Shown here piece by piece: positions 47,181 to 60,570 of a stretch of 64,000 nucleotides of DNA (position 1 is the first letter of the stretch; each line of letters begins with the position of its first letter). The translations under genes were made by a program, and so were the position numbers. The notes under the pieces were generated by a model. It was not told the origin of the DNA. It made no database searches and saw only the letters and a program-made list of their open reading frames with translations. The stretch lies in contig OY540812.1 of the NCBI GenBank assembly GCA_961205875.1, forward strand, positions 19,840,001-19,904,000, in the 5' to 3' direction. Source of the stretch: Sialis fuliginosa. Taxonomy: Eukaryota > Arthropoda > Insecta > Megaloptera > Sialidae.

Positions 47181-48397
47181 AACATAATGTATTGATTCTT
47201 ATACTACATCAGTTTAGTTCATTTTGTATACGTATTTGTATGCACTTACAAAGTAAGACACGACTATAATTAATACAGCTCATGTGTATGTTTGCGGGCA
47301 GCATCACGATTTTATTGAACTGCCTGTAAAAACTTATACAAGACTGATGCAATGTTACATCAGAAAATCAGGTGTATAATCTAGTTCACTCTGTCTACAA
47401 CCAAGCTGATTCAATTGTTCTACAAGATTTCGATATGTTACTAGCAATTCTTAGATATTCTATATAATGCCTAAAATCACTAGGTACTGTATAAAATAAA
47501 TTTAATTATATACATTTCCTAGGTATTATATAAAATATCTAACTCTTACACATGTATGAAACATAAACATAAATAAGGTGAACCGACAAATTCTGGTCCA
47601 AGCACAGATGTTGCCTTACTTTATGTTATAAAATACTTCAGATGCAAATATATAATAAAAAAATCTTGGATCATTCTCGATAGCTGTAGGTTTGTTTTGA
47701 CAATATAGAATTTTTTATCAAAATAAACATTTTATATTAACACGTTATTAGAAAAATATGTGTCTGTCTGTCCAGTAAAGTAGTACAGTGATCTCGGAAT
47801 GGGCTGTAGGAAAAAAAATTCGGATTTAAAAAAATTAATTAAATAATATCTATCTGCTTTAATAATACCCTTTTATCTTTTATTTAATACATTTTTTTAT
47901 ATTATCTTGGCATTTTATAGAATTCCTAGGTATTCTATATAATGCCAAGTATATATAATAAATTTCTATTACAAATATTTCATACATTACTTGAAACCGA
48001 ATATTTAAATTTACACATTTTCGTTAGTGTTTTTTAAAGTATGCAAATTTATTTATGAATACGATTAAATTTTATAGCAATCAAATTGAAAGTATAATGT
48101 AATAAAAAGTATATTAAAAATATTTTAAAATATATAATTTATGTCGGTTTAAAAATAGTTTTTCATCAAGAACGTATAATAATATTTTTTATTTGTATTG
48201 AAGTACCTATATTTTCAGATTTCTTATGAAGTATTAAGAAAAACTTAATTTTTCCTACTTAGGAGCTCTTAAAATATAATATATACATTTTACTTCCTCG
48301 AACGTATAGTATATTATTTTTACCGTTTAATATTATTGTAACCGTTTAATTCTCTTTAAATGGAAATGTTACTAATATTATATCATACAATATATTA

Positions 48398-48862
48398 TAC
48401 AGGATGTCCCGTAAAAATACCGACAAAGTTTCAGGAGTTACTGAGGACAATAGAACAATTGCTTTTTGTTAATAAACCCATGTCCCCAAACGAGCCGTTT
48501 TAACAGTAAAGCAAAAGAAAGAACTCCGCAAAAAAGCAATGAAAAAATATCACCCAATGTCTAAAAAAGTTTTTTTATATTCATATAAAAAAATAAAAAA
48601 ATAAATATGTATTAAATATAAAATATTTCGATGCCCCCTGAAGCATAAATTATGGATTTACGTAGGTTGCACCCATTACAACTTTTGATCAACACGCTTT
48701 GAACTATAATTTCCAGAAAAAATTTCAACCAAAAAGTAAAATTCATTTCATTCTTGTGGGGTCATTTATTTTGCTCTACTGTTAAAACGGATCGTTTGCA
48801 GACTTGGGTTTACTAACAAATAGCGATTGTTTTAATGTCATTGATAACTCTTGTAACTTTAT
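48398..48862. repeat. Mariner-like inverted-repeat element, right end eroded
   Basis: Starts TACAGGATGTCCCGTAAAA. Left arm ccatgtccccaaacgagccgttttaacagta pairs with right arm tactgttaaaacggatcgtttgcagacttgg. The right terminal CAGG motif is missing. Confidence 0.5.
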
Positions 48863-49309
48863 ATATAATTTAATTTGATCAGGAATGAGTTTTTATCAAG
48901 TATGTGGGAATAGAGGAGAAATTAACTTTTAAAGAGGTTGTTAGCTCCCAAGTGTATACATTTAGGAAAATTCTATGTATTATACTTTTAATGCTTAACA
49001 TGACAAAAAATGTAGGAGCTATATAATTTTAGGTTTAATCTTGAAACCGTTACAAAATTTGTCATCAGAACCAAAATACAGACTTAATTTTTTGTTAAGT
49101 AAGCAAGTAAAACCGGATCCAAATGTATAAATTAAGACATAATTTACTTATTAACAAACTAAACATACGCAACTAAAAACCATTATCATTAGTACATATT
49201 TATATTAGTCCTTGACAATCTCAAAACAAAAACAAATCAACAATTTCTTACATTTTATTTGCATTTACAAGTAAACTTAGTACCTACTACTCCTACTAGC
49301 CATAAAAAG

Positions 49310-49490
49310 TAGGGCTGACAGGCCTCCAGCTTGGGATCGTGGGGCTAAGAGTGGCACAACGCGACAATAAACAAACTTTTTTTTGTCATGATCAATTTTT
49401 TTTAGATATCTTAGTAGGAAGTGGCCCGCCGAAAATTCTAGTCTGGGGGCCTGCGATATTATATGGGGCCATGCTTCCAATATTCAAAGT
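49310..49490. repeat. GC-rich repeat fragment
   Basis: gggctgacaggcctccagc, gtggggctaagag and tctgggggcctgcgatattatatggggcc resemble fragments at 1-90 and 57600-57660. Short frames on both strands look like chance. Confidence 0.3.
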
Positions 49491-50061
49491 ACTGTTAGGT
49501 ATATGTGTGAGTATCCATTGACAAATATTTAACTTGCACAAAAAATAATCGTCTAGTAAAATTTACGTAGAAAAATATAGACTTTGTTACTTTATTTATA
49601 CTTGTACTTGAGACTCTGATAACATTTTGTGTATAAAATTTGTGTCTATTGTCGTCAAACGAATATATAAACAAAATATCCAAGTACGTCAAGATCTTAC
49701 TGGATCGTATTATGCGTTTGTGCGTATGGATATAGTTAATTGTATATAATGTATGTTAATTTATAGAAAATGTATTTACTTCTACATGTACGTACATATG
49801 TGTACTTGAACGTAAATATGTAGATAAATACATAGTTGTTTATGTATATGTAGATATATGCATTGTCGTCACTAAATAGAGTTAAATTTGTCTAACTCTT
49901 ACCCGGTTTTATAAATAATTTAGTCGCAAACAAAAGGAATCAACATTTTTTACAGGATAGGTACCGAATTATGTTATGAATTTTTACAATTTAAATTCTT
50001 CTCTAGTAGAATCTAAATTGATAAAATCAATAGACAACATAACGGTTATTAGAAAGATTTA

Positions 50062-50391
50062 TGTCCGGTATTATAAAGGAGCTAGCAAAATTTGCTAGCT
50101 AGCAAGCACTTTCAAATGGGGTATTAATTTTGTACTAGTATTTATGGATTAGTTATGGAATTTAGAGCAGTGACACTTCAACTAATTGTAACAGCAGTTG
50201 GCATCTATCACCGTACAAAATAATTTTCATATCACCACTGTTTTTATACCGTTGGTATTTACCTACAACGCGTGCGCGAAACTTGTCAAAGTCTTCAACA
50301 AACTCCAAAAGAACTGCCATATAAGTTTGATATCTCATTTGAAAGTGCTTGCTAGCTAACAAATTTGCTAGCTCCTTTATAATACCGGACA
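50062..50391. mobile_element. PIF/Harbinger-like MITE, copy 2
   Basis: 330 bp in the opposite orientation to copy 1, with the same terminal sequence and TTA duplications at 50059-50061 and 50392-50394. Its minus strand keeps an uninterrupted 76-codon frame (50392-50162) whose ATG overlaps the terminal repeat (MSGIIKELANLLASKHFQ and so on). No known domain recognised. Confidence 0.75.
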
Positions 50392-51774
50392 TTAAGTTAC
50401 TTACGAGCAGATCGGTGATGTTAAGTACAATAACAATAACAGCACATCTTTCAATTTAGTTTTGTGTGTTCTTTCGTCTGGTCTGTTCATAGTTTCTGTA
50501 TTCGTTCAAGAAATCCGTTAAAATAAATGATACTCTAACGTTATATTAATAAAATAGATACTCTATAAACATTCAAATCTCTTTCCTGATAAATCATATT
50601 TTTGCAGTTATCATGTTATGGCCTAACATCAGAAATTCTTTATAATACTGAACATGAATTATATTGATACCCTATGCATTTGTTTTTATTTCTAATGTTG
50701 TATATACTGTGAGCAATTAGACTGTTAATTTTTACAATAATATTGTACATTCAAAATGAACATTTTATATATTGCATATGAAATAACATAAAATTTACGT
50801 GGACATAGTGTATTGTGTATTTCAAATAAGTTTCTGTATATGAAAACAATGTGTGTATTTTTAGAATTTCGAAAACAGTTAAAACTTTCAATACTATAAA
50901 ATATTTCATCAGCATAGCAACGATAAATGACCTTAAATCCATTTCGGTGAAGTTCAAAAAAGTAGTAAAAATTATTATAAAAACATCTGATGTAACCTTT
51001 CATCATTCAAAATCATAAACCGTCAACGAAAATCCATCCCAATTATATTATCTTTGTTTAACTTTACTTATTCCATTTGCTATCGCATTTCATTTCAACC
51101 GATTCAATTATAATTGCTCAGTATAAAAACAACCTTGTACATTGTGACGTAGAGGAATTCCTTCATTTTTATTGGTCGAAACCGGAGGCTCGGCTGCCTA
51201 GCCTACGTTGTTAAGCAATTTACATATTAAACAGAAATAGATATAGGGGATTCCGAGTTTATAATGTACCTATCCTTTTTCATAAATTTTTTAAACAACC
51301 TTAACAAATTAATAAGCACTTCGTTAGATAAGAACAAATATACGATATACTATATACCTTTAGTCTATCTCTTTTTGGTTTCAATTACATTGAATGATTT
51401 AACCGTAGGTAATGGTTGATAAAGATGAGAATGATACAGTTTATACTACTTTTTATATACCTTTCTCTGTTTTACACGACTAGTAGTAAAATCAGCTGTT
51501 TTTAATTTATTTAAACATATACATATACATAGTTACTGGGTCTTAAAATAGAACTTGTAAATTTCCTTTTACAAAAATAGGTGCGAATTTTTATACAATA
51601 TTTTTTTGTTAAAAATAAAATATTTAATTATTTTAATAAACAAGGTGTGTCCTCATACTTCATAAAACTAAATATTCAAATCTTAAAGATGATTATTGAC
51701 TTTCAAAATAATAATTTAGTTAAGAGAATGTCAATAGAGCTGTTGAGAGGAGACAAGGGAAGATTTAGGTAAGA

Positions 51775-51960
51775 ATAGACTCGTCTCAGTTTTTGCAACT
51801 AAAGTCTCGTTTCGGTCTCGAATTTTACATGAATATTTGCGTAGAAAAATAAGCTGGTCTTGTCTCGTAAACATGACCGATACCGAGACGAGATAGATCT
51901 AGAAAGTTACGGTCTCGTGTGAATTTTTTTATAAAAAACATTTATTTTAAATTTACATAT
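51775..51960. repeat. Partial GTCTCG-array element, copy 2
   Basis: gtctcgtttcggtctcgaattttaca, gaccgataccgagacgag and acggtctcgtgtgaatttt are collinear with 13075-13210. Termini and target duplication are not recognisable. Confidence 0.45.
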
Positions 51961-52106
51961 TCTTATGTGATAAACAAGACATTTTGAAATATAATGATTT
52001 AAATTAAAGATTAATATTAAACAGTAAATTTGAAAATAATTATTGATAATCGTTTAATTAACTATAGTTTTGAGTAGAAATCAATATTACCTACATAAAC
52101 TCGTAA

Positions 52107-52842
52107 TCTATCTATATATATAAAAATGAATGTTCGTTTGTGCGTGGCTTATAGACTCGGGAGTTACTGAACCGATTTCAATGCGGTTTTCACCAATAGT
52201 CAGATAATTTTTACGAGCAGTATCGTGGATAATAATATTTTATGAAAATCTAAGATTTAACATCAAATGATTAAACAGAATCTTTTGCACAGCGTCTTTT
52301 GTTTCTATGATGTCAGAGCATAGAACTGTCATTTATATAAAAACACAGTAGCTATGGAATATAAGACGCTGAAAACAATTACTATATGTGAATGTCAGTT
52401 TGATATATATATCTTTCCACCATGAGTTTGAATGAAAAAAGATGCATTTTACAACATAAATAAACGGATTTTTATAAATTACAATAAAGAACTTCCAAGA
52501 AAGGTAACCTATTTATTTATTTTTTATTTTCATACAAATTCTACGATAAGACCTGGTGTTTTCTGGGAGAAAATATAATTTCACACGATTTTTTCAATAA
52601 CTACTGAATGGATTTTATTCCGGTTTTCACTAACGGATAGGTTAAGTTAAGGTGTATAATTTGTGGATATTTTGGGTAAATTTCATGAAGCCGGAAAAAA
52701 CAATTTCTGGTGAACCGTGCGTTGTTAGCATGTTGGGTGGACATGTTGGGTGGGCATGTTGGGTGGGCATGTTGTGTGGGCATGATTACTTTATGTTTAG
52801 TTAAATTAATATCTCCGGGTAACACCGGGCCAATGCGCTAGT
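52107..52842. mobile_element. Helitron-like element with internal 13-bp minisatellite
   Basis: Starts TCTATCTATATATATAAAA after an A, has ctgaaccgatttcaatgcgg, and ends with the hairpin CCGGGTAACACCGG and then CTAGT at 52838-52842. Four 13-bp copies of catgttgggtggg (52729-52780) lie in the 3' third; internal minisatellites are usual in non-autonomous Helitrons. Shares its 3' end with 17890-18217. Confidence 0.65.
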
Positions 52843-53633
52843 CGTTAATAAACTAAATTCGAAAAACGAGAAGTCATAAATTATTGAGACGAAATAATTA
52901 TTATCTTTAATATTGTTATAAACACGATCATAAAAGTCTAAATTTATCTAAAATATGCGTAAAAACATATGTAGGTACGTTATCATATTAGTTGTTTAAT
53001 ATATGATTATTATGATTACATTCTATAATAAAATTACCCCCTATAAACAAGAACAGATCGTGAACTAAAACGTGATAATTTTTTATAGGCCGCAAATGTA
53101 GATACGTGACTTAATTTACAAAAATATCTTTTTATAACGATTATAAATGCTTTTTAATTTTTAAAAATGAAAAAAATAGTTTAACTTAGGTATCTAGTTA
53201 TTTTGATATTTTTATTCTATAGCATTGTATTTACAAAAACATTAACGTAGGATTTATTACTGTATCTGAAGACTCTAATTCTTAATATTTTGAATAAAAA
53301 TTGAAAAAGAAGATAAGTTTTTGGATATGCGGTTTATGAAAAATATCCTGAATTATCTCTACATTATTGTATAGAACAGGGGTTATTTTAGTGTGTAGTT
53401 GTAGCTTTTTTCTGCAGTTCCAAAAATGAAAACTGAAGTTGTAAAAGCTAATTTATGTAGTTGAAAAATTGCAAGTAGAAAGAAAAATAAAAAAAATTTA
53501 AAAAGTGTAGAGCAAAAAAAAAGTATTTGCAGTTGAAAAATTTTCTTAAAATAACCCCTGGTATAGAATAATGAGTGTCTAGATTTCTAGATAATTATTT
53601 TAATAGGTATTATAATTTTACCCATACCATCAA

Positions 53634-53866
53634 TAGGGCTGCACACGAAACGAGACGAGACGAGAGTATCATTTCGTTTTGGTCTCGAATTAGACTTATG
53701 GTAGTCTAGTCTAGATAATTTTCTTTTTTTTAAATCAAGACCATCGTCTCGTCAAAAATTCAGACAATTTCATCTCGGCATCATCTTTTCCTAAATTAAG
53801 TCAATCTCGTCACGATCTCGTTTCGAGACGAGACCGATAAAAGGCTGGTCTGGGCGTGCAGCCTTA
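53634..53866. mobile_element. hAT-like MITE with GTCTCG array, copy 3
   Basis: 233 bp, TAGGGCTGCACACG..CGTGCAGCCTTA, flanks accatcaa/attatcaa (6 of 8). cgagacgagacgag arrays lie inside each end. Confidence 0.65.
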
Positions 53867-55007
53867 ATTATCAATTATCCGAATTGAAAACTTGGACTAC
53901 AAATCAATTATCTAAATGATAAATAAACTAATAAATAGTTAGCCTTTGCTACCACGTATTTATTAAACCTATATAGATTAACAAACAAAATTATCTTTAC
54001 ATAATTGATAAGCGTAAATCCTCCCAACATGTTTTTAATACCACATTGACATCATAGATGGTGGTTTATGGCATAAATTCTCTTAGTAAATACTATAAAT
54101 ACGTGTGATGTTGATTCAAAACTGTGATTTAGATACACATATTTACAATTTAAATTAGCGAAGTTTAAAGATCAGCTAGTAACAAGTAATCTGGAGAGGT
54201 TTTTTATCTAGAAAAAAAAATGATATAACCACTTGACCTTCGGGTCGAATACACGCGACTTTTTGAAAATGTCAAGTAGAAATTATAATTATAAGCAATA
54301 GGGCTCCGCGAGAGACTGGATTCAATGTTTACAAAACGAGACCGGCTTAAAATACAGAACGAGATGTTCCACTTACTTGATAATATATACGAGGTAACTT
54401 ATGAGTGGATATCATCTCCAAAAGTCAAATTTAAAAAAAATCAGTAAATACATACACGTGTGTATGTGATTAGGTTTCCGAAGGTACTTACTAGGTACTA
54501 GGTACGAGAACTGCTTGGAGTTAACTTCTCTTGATTGAGATCTACATTAAAAAATATATCTCTAAGACGCCTCTCCCCATTTCTTCAACATTTAATATGA
54601 TATTGTAGACTTTAGTCTATTACCCATAGACATTAAGCATGGATCGTGTATTCTGTATTAACATAATGGTGTAATATTTCTTCAAAACAGTGAGAGAGAC
54701 CGTGGCGTTTGGGATATATCTATCTCTTTTTCTAAGAAGAATGAAACAGTTACTCCTATTTATATAAGGACAAGTATATCCCAAATAATTTTCTATCTTT
54801 TTGTTTTGACACGGCTCTGTTTTGGTATCACCAAAGCCCTGTTACCTAATTTTTAAAGCCAGTAGTTACGAAAATAGAGGGGAGCAGACCAAATTTGGAG
54901 CCCCTTGCTGTCCCCATTTTTTAATAAGAGAAATCATAAGAAATATGGCCAAATTCTAATAATTGAGATTTACATTTTGACACCCTCTATGTCTTGGTAC
55001 AAAAAAA

Positions 55008-56059
55008 TGGCGAAACTTTAGTATCCGACGTACACACAGATTTCATATTTTTGTTTGTTGGCAATACATTATTTCTGTGCGCGCGCATATGATTTATGTT
55101 AGTGATTGAACGGTGTTCAAACGGTGGAATATATGCGACCGCTTAAAGATTATAGTATAATAAAATAATATTATAATTATATTATATTAATAAACATATT
55201 ATGTTTATCAACATATAACTGATTATTTTTTTTAGTATATTTAGTAATTTCATGTTCACACGTGACACACCTAAAAATATATTTTTTTAAATTGGAATCT
55301 GTAGGATCGCGCCAAGCTGACAATTATCAATTTTAATTTTTCAATAATAGCCGAAGGTGGTCTCGACGGTCTTCGGGCATTAGATAGTCTTAAAGAGAAT
55401 GGTGTAAGCTATATTTTAAAAAAATTGGAGTCTGTAGCATCGCACCAAGCTGACATATTAACTATTCAACTTATTTGTTAAATTATCAATTTTTATTTCT
55501 TAATAATAGCCGTAGGCGGTCTCGACGGTCTTCGGGCCTGCCAGAATTTCTTATTACACATTACGTTGGTTAATTATATATGTATATGAAAAGTAAAATA
55601 TACACACATATTTTAGGTGTATCACGTGTGAACATGAAATTACTAAATATACTAAAAAAATAATCAGTTATATGTTGATAAACATAATATGTTTATTAAT
55701 ATAATATTATTTTATTATACTATAATCTTTAAGCGGTCGCATATATTCCACCGTTTGAACACCGTTCAATCACTAACATAAATCATATGCGCGTGCACAC
55801 CCAAATAATGTATTGCCAACAAACAAAAATATGAAATCTGTGTGTACGTCGGATACTAAAGTTTCGCCTGTTTATTAATATAATATAATTATAATATTAT
55901 TTTATTATACTATAATCTTTTAGCGGTCGCAAATATTCCACCGTTTGAACACCGTTCAATCACTAACATAAATCATATGCACGCGCACACCCAAATAATA
56001 TATTGCCAACAAACAAAAATATGAAATCTGTGTGTACGTCGAATACTAAAGTTTCGCCA
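55008..56059. mobile_element. Long inverted-repeat element with duplicated right arm
   Basis: Left arm (55008-about 55200) starts TGGCGAAACTTTAGTATCCG. The right arm occurs twice in tandem (about 55680-55866 and 55872-56059), each ending in the complementary sequence. The core holds two direct copies of a block with gatcgcgccaagctgac and ggtctcgacggtcttcgggc (55297-55380, 55429-55540). No coding region. Superfamily unknown. Confidence 0.65.
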
Positions 56060-56279
56060 TAAATAATTAAATAGTTTACGAGATATTTTGATTTGACTGG
56101 AAAAAACGGGCGACGAAGTGAAATTAAATTAATCCGATATCGTCTTGTGAAACATTTAAGACAGTCTCGTATGACTATGGTTTATATCTGTTTTGTCTTT
56201 TTGGCGTAAATCCACCATGAATCTCTTGTGAAATCCTTGTAAACTGTAATTAGCGCATTTACTGAAACTTTTTATGAAT

Positions 56280-56298
56280 AATAATAATAATAATAATA
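56280..56298. repeat. (AAT)n microsatellite
   Basis: Six to seven uninterrupted aat/ata units. A (TA)n tract of similar size lies at 7191-7209. Confidence 0.7.
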
Positions 56299-56965
56299 AA
56301 TTTTATTTGTTATGTTCGACCATTGGTTAGGTATAAAACGTCAATATGTGGTATACAATATACATAAATACTATAAGGCTTTCCTAGTAAATTAAAACTG
56401 TCGATCATATTGAAATGAAATTTCAATATGCAACAGAAAAATATCACTGAAACTTTCTCAAAAGTAAAAGATATTCAGACAATCCTCGCTAGATGGCATC
56501 ACATATCTAAAAAACCATTAATATTCTGATTCATGTTCATTTAAAGTCTAAAGTCTAAAGCTATGTGATAGAATAACTTAACAATATAACTTCTTAATAT
56601 ATGTAACACTTTTAATTTAATATAAGTAAGTACGACATATAAATGAAAATTTTTGGTTAATTTTTTTGTTAATTTAGTGAGGTGAGTTTTTTGTTGGTTG
56701 AAGAACAAAATAGTCATTCAGTTGCACCAGAGATTTTTTTTTTAAGTTGAAGCGAAAGAAAAAAAGATTTTCAGATATTACGCTGGCAATTTTTTAATTT
56801 TTGCTAAAAAAATGTTTTTTCGTTTACTCTATAAAATTATTTGTATATAATAATTCATAACATGCCGTCGATGGATGAGTGGGAGGGAGGCATACATAAT
56901 ATGCTGCACCGGGCTCCAACCTTCCTTAGTCCGCCACTGAATATCTACTTAGATGACATCGATAC

Positions 56966-58079
56966 TAGGGCATACAAAAACCCGATAAAATTTCAAAAAC
57001 CGGTTTTCGGTTTTTCATAAAGTGAAAAACCGGTTAACCGGTTTTTAGTCGGATTTTTCAATTAAGTTTAAAAAATGTTTTAAACTATTTAAATAAAATA
57101 ATATTTTAATATTAAGAAAATAAAACTTATTTAACTATACCTTTTCAAGTTCAAATTGAGACTATTCAATTTCAAATTGGGAATAATCAATTTCAAAATT
57201 GAGACTATTCAATTTCAAATTGTAAATAATCAATTTCAAATTGAGACTTATCAACTGCAAATTGGGAACTATTAATTTTAAATTGGTAAAGATAGTTTAA
57301 AAGCTAGTATTAAAAGTGATATATATAGGTGAAGACAGTAAATATGACTCAAACTGAGTTTCGTTTACAGTAGCTAAAAAATATTGTACGAGAAAATATC
57401 ACGAAAATTATTGTTAATTTTATCCGATATGTCACTCATGATATATAATTATATGATGCATTAATTATGATTTGTTATTTTGGACAATAGTAAATAATTG
57501 AGGGCCTGATTTTAAATAAAATTAAGAAATTAAAAATATTTAATATATGTTAACTTAATTAATAAATATTCGTAACAATAATAAGTTAAATAATAATTGC
57601 AACCCTATACAAGGCTCTAGCCTGGGAGTCTAGGATTAAGGGGGATCTGGCCCGGTGAGCAAAAATAAAAATCAGCGAATGGTATATTTACGTATTTAAA
57701 TTATTAATTGAATGACCGAAAAAAAGGCTGGACAAGAAAAAATTTGAACTTGAAATGGTATAATCTCCTTTATTAACATATTATTATATATTTCAGGAAT
57801 GACCCTCAAATTCTATTTACTCCGCTATAATATTTTTATTTACACATTACGCGTTATATTATAGATGTCCCCCTTTTTTAATTTAAATAATTTCACAATA
57901 TAAATACTTCATGAATAACAGTAAAAAAATAAAATTATTTGTCACTTAAAGAAACAAAAAAATATATATGTATATAATTGACTTTCGGTTTTTCGGGAAA
58001 AACCCGGTTTTACGGTTTTGGTAAATTTTAACAAAAAACCGGTTAACCGGTGTCGGTTAAAACCGGTTTACATGCCCTA
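56966..58079. mobile_element. hAT-like element with AACCGG array, 1.1 kb
   Basis: TAGGGCATACAAAAACCCG..CGGTTTACATGCCCTA, flanked by perfect atcgatac (56958-56965, 58080-58087). aaccggtt motifs are dense at both ends. The interior holds a minisatellite (57146-57295), GC-rich fragments at 57600-57660 and AT-rich DNA. The right flank (58081-58160) is a GTCTCG-array relic. Confidence 0.75.
57146..57295. repeat. Imperfect minisatellite inside the hAT-like element
   Basis: Six or seven diverged units of about 20-24 bp built on tcaatttcaaattg and (g)agactat/gggaataa, in alternating variants. Confidence 0.6.
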
Positions 58080-58160
58080 ATCGATACGAGATTTCAAATA
58101 CAAAAATCAAGACGAGATGAAAGTGACCTAACTCTCGTCTCGTCTCATGTGCAGTTCTTC

Positions 58161-60570
58161 TACCTACTAAATAGTTCTAGTATCGGTCATTATATAATAA
58201 AAATGGATTGATTTCATTGAAATATAATCCCACTTTTTTGCGTACGTAGAACTTTGTACAAACCTATTGTATAACGAAAATGTTTGTAAGTATGATGTAT
58301 GTATGCATATGGAAAATAACTAAAATATTCCAATAAAGTTAATTATTATCATTCATATACAGATATATAATTTATAATAATTATTATCATTTTAAAAATG
58401 TTATTACTATTTAATGTTCTATTTGTCAAATAAGTTAAATATTGAAATAAAACAAACAATTATATACCAATGACGTTTTTTGACGTTAAAGATTTTTGTT
58501 CCTCCCCTCCCAACTTTTTTTTTATTATATAACCCATATTCATATTACCAACTTTTATTAATGCAGGTTCATTACTACACAGCAATATTTCCTTACAAAC
58601 ATCACAATGGTAAGTATAATTTAAAATTCAATGGTACGTTTTTCAAGATAAAATATTTATTTTCCAATGCTTCAATTGGTTTTTGGTATTTTTAACTTAT
58701 CTATAATTGGCTTTAAACCTTATTTTTTACGACTGCAATAGAATTTTTTTATCATTAACTTCCATTTGTTGTTATTTATTATTCATGCATATATAATATT
58801 TAAATATTAATTATGTGTATTCATATCTAATCAATATTTTTTTTAATCGAATACTTGAACTTTAAAAATTAAATATCATAATTCGATGTATTAATTAACA
58901 AATAACCAAAAACCTTATTTATTTTTTGTATAATATAATCTTAAAAGCTTTTAATCTTTAATCTATTGATTTAGTTATCGTTATAAAAACATGTTATATA
59001 AGTCTTGAACAATAAAAATTACTAAGACATTATATTAAAGCAACTTTAAAAATAGTTTTTAAAAAATTAGCAATAACTCACCTGTTTGCGAAGATTATAA
59101 GAGCCATTTCAAATAACTAAATTCACTTAATTATTAATAAATAAATATTGTACACGTACAACAATATTTTTCGAAAATGTCACTCGTTAGAACATTCACT
59201 AAATCAAGGCAAGTTACTGGGTGTCGAAAAAAATTGGTAATGAATTATGTATTGCAATTTGTAAAATATTTTGGCTAAACTGCCATTAGTAATTATTACT
59301 TAATGTGTATATCTATTTTAATGCACGTCTTCCAGTGGCCAAATGATAAACAAAATCATTTCATGTAAATATTGTTTACGGAGCATTATATCTCTTATCA
59401 CTTGAACGTCGTTATAAATAACACATACATTTACTTTACACTACACTAACGAGTATATGTGTAAACGCACACAAAGAAATATCTTCACATTTACACATAG
59501 GCGCAGATTGATTGTGTTTTAAGAAATGAAATGAAAGAAAATATCTTATAATACCTATTCACAGATTTCAATTATTGTTAAAGTGAAAACCGAAATATTC
59601 TTTACGGTGTCTTCTAAGGGTCCAATAGTATTTAAAATCAATAATAATATATTTAATCAGATAATAGGAACCCAGATTATATCTGATTGTAAGCTATATC
59701 TTTACTTCCATGAACATCAATATTTTCAGGAAATCCAAATCTAAATGTGTGAGTTACAAAATTATTAGTGCCATTTTCTTATTTTCATTAACAGAAAAGA
59801 ATCTGGCAATTTTACCTAAAACAATTTTTTTGTAGAAATCGATAAAATTAAGTGTAAAATATTTGCAACATGAAATAAATTCATTTATTAATTTTTACAA
59901 TTACACTAAAAAAATGATGTCTCTTCGATTTTTACACGCTGTTCCTAATAAAAATTAAATGATTCTAAATATTTACTTACTTAACTACAATTTGGTAGTT
60001 TGATATTTATATACACACATTTTATAAGGAAATTAATAACCAAATAATAAAAATAAAAATTGATCGGGAGGCTGTTATTATTCAAAACCTCTCATATGAA
60101 CAATATATTATGTTTTACCTACTACCTACCTACGTATAAAAATTAAATTCTGGGTCAAAACTACTCAAAACATTAAAAATTTACATTAAAATTATATACA
60201 CATTATAAATAATATAACAATCTTATTTTAGTTTGAATTTGTATTGTTATATATTTTTTATCTGCACATTTACTTTTGAATGAACATGCACAAAAGCCTA
60301 TTAGTTATATGCAGTATAAATATTTACAAAAGATAAATTCGTTTTTGTATTAGATTAAATATTTGTTAAAATGACACAATGGAACCAAAATTATATATTT
60401 GATAAATCTGATAGTTATTAATTAATTATTCATGTTAGTAGTATTTCACATGATAATAAAGTATGTTTGCATAAAAATAATAATTAAGTGTGTTTATTAA
60501 TTCAAATAAAAGATATTTATAAAAAATAATTTCAATACTTAATTATAAATCAATAAATATTTATCTAGAT
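58161..60570. other. AT-rich stretch without recognised features
   Basis: No gene, RNA or repeat end identified. Only AT-rich spurious frames. Confidence 0.5.
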
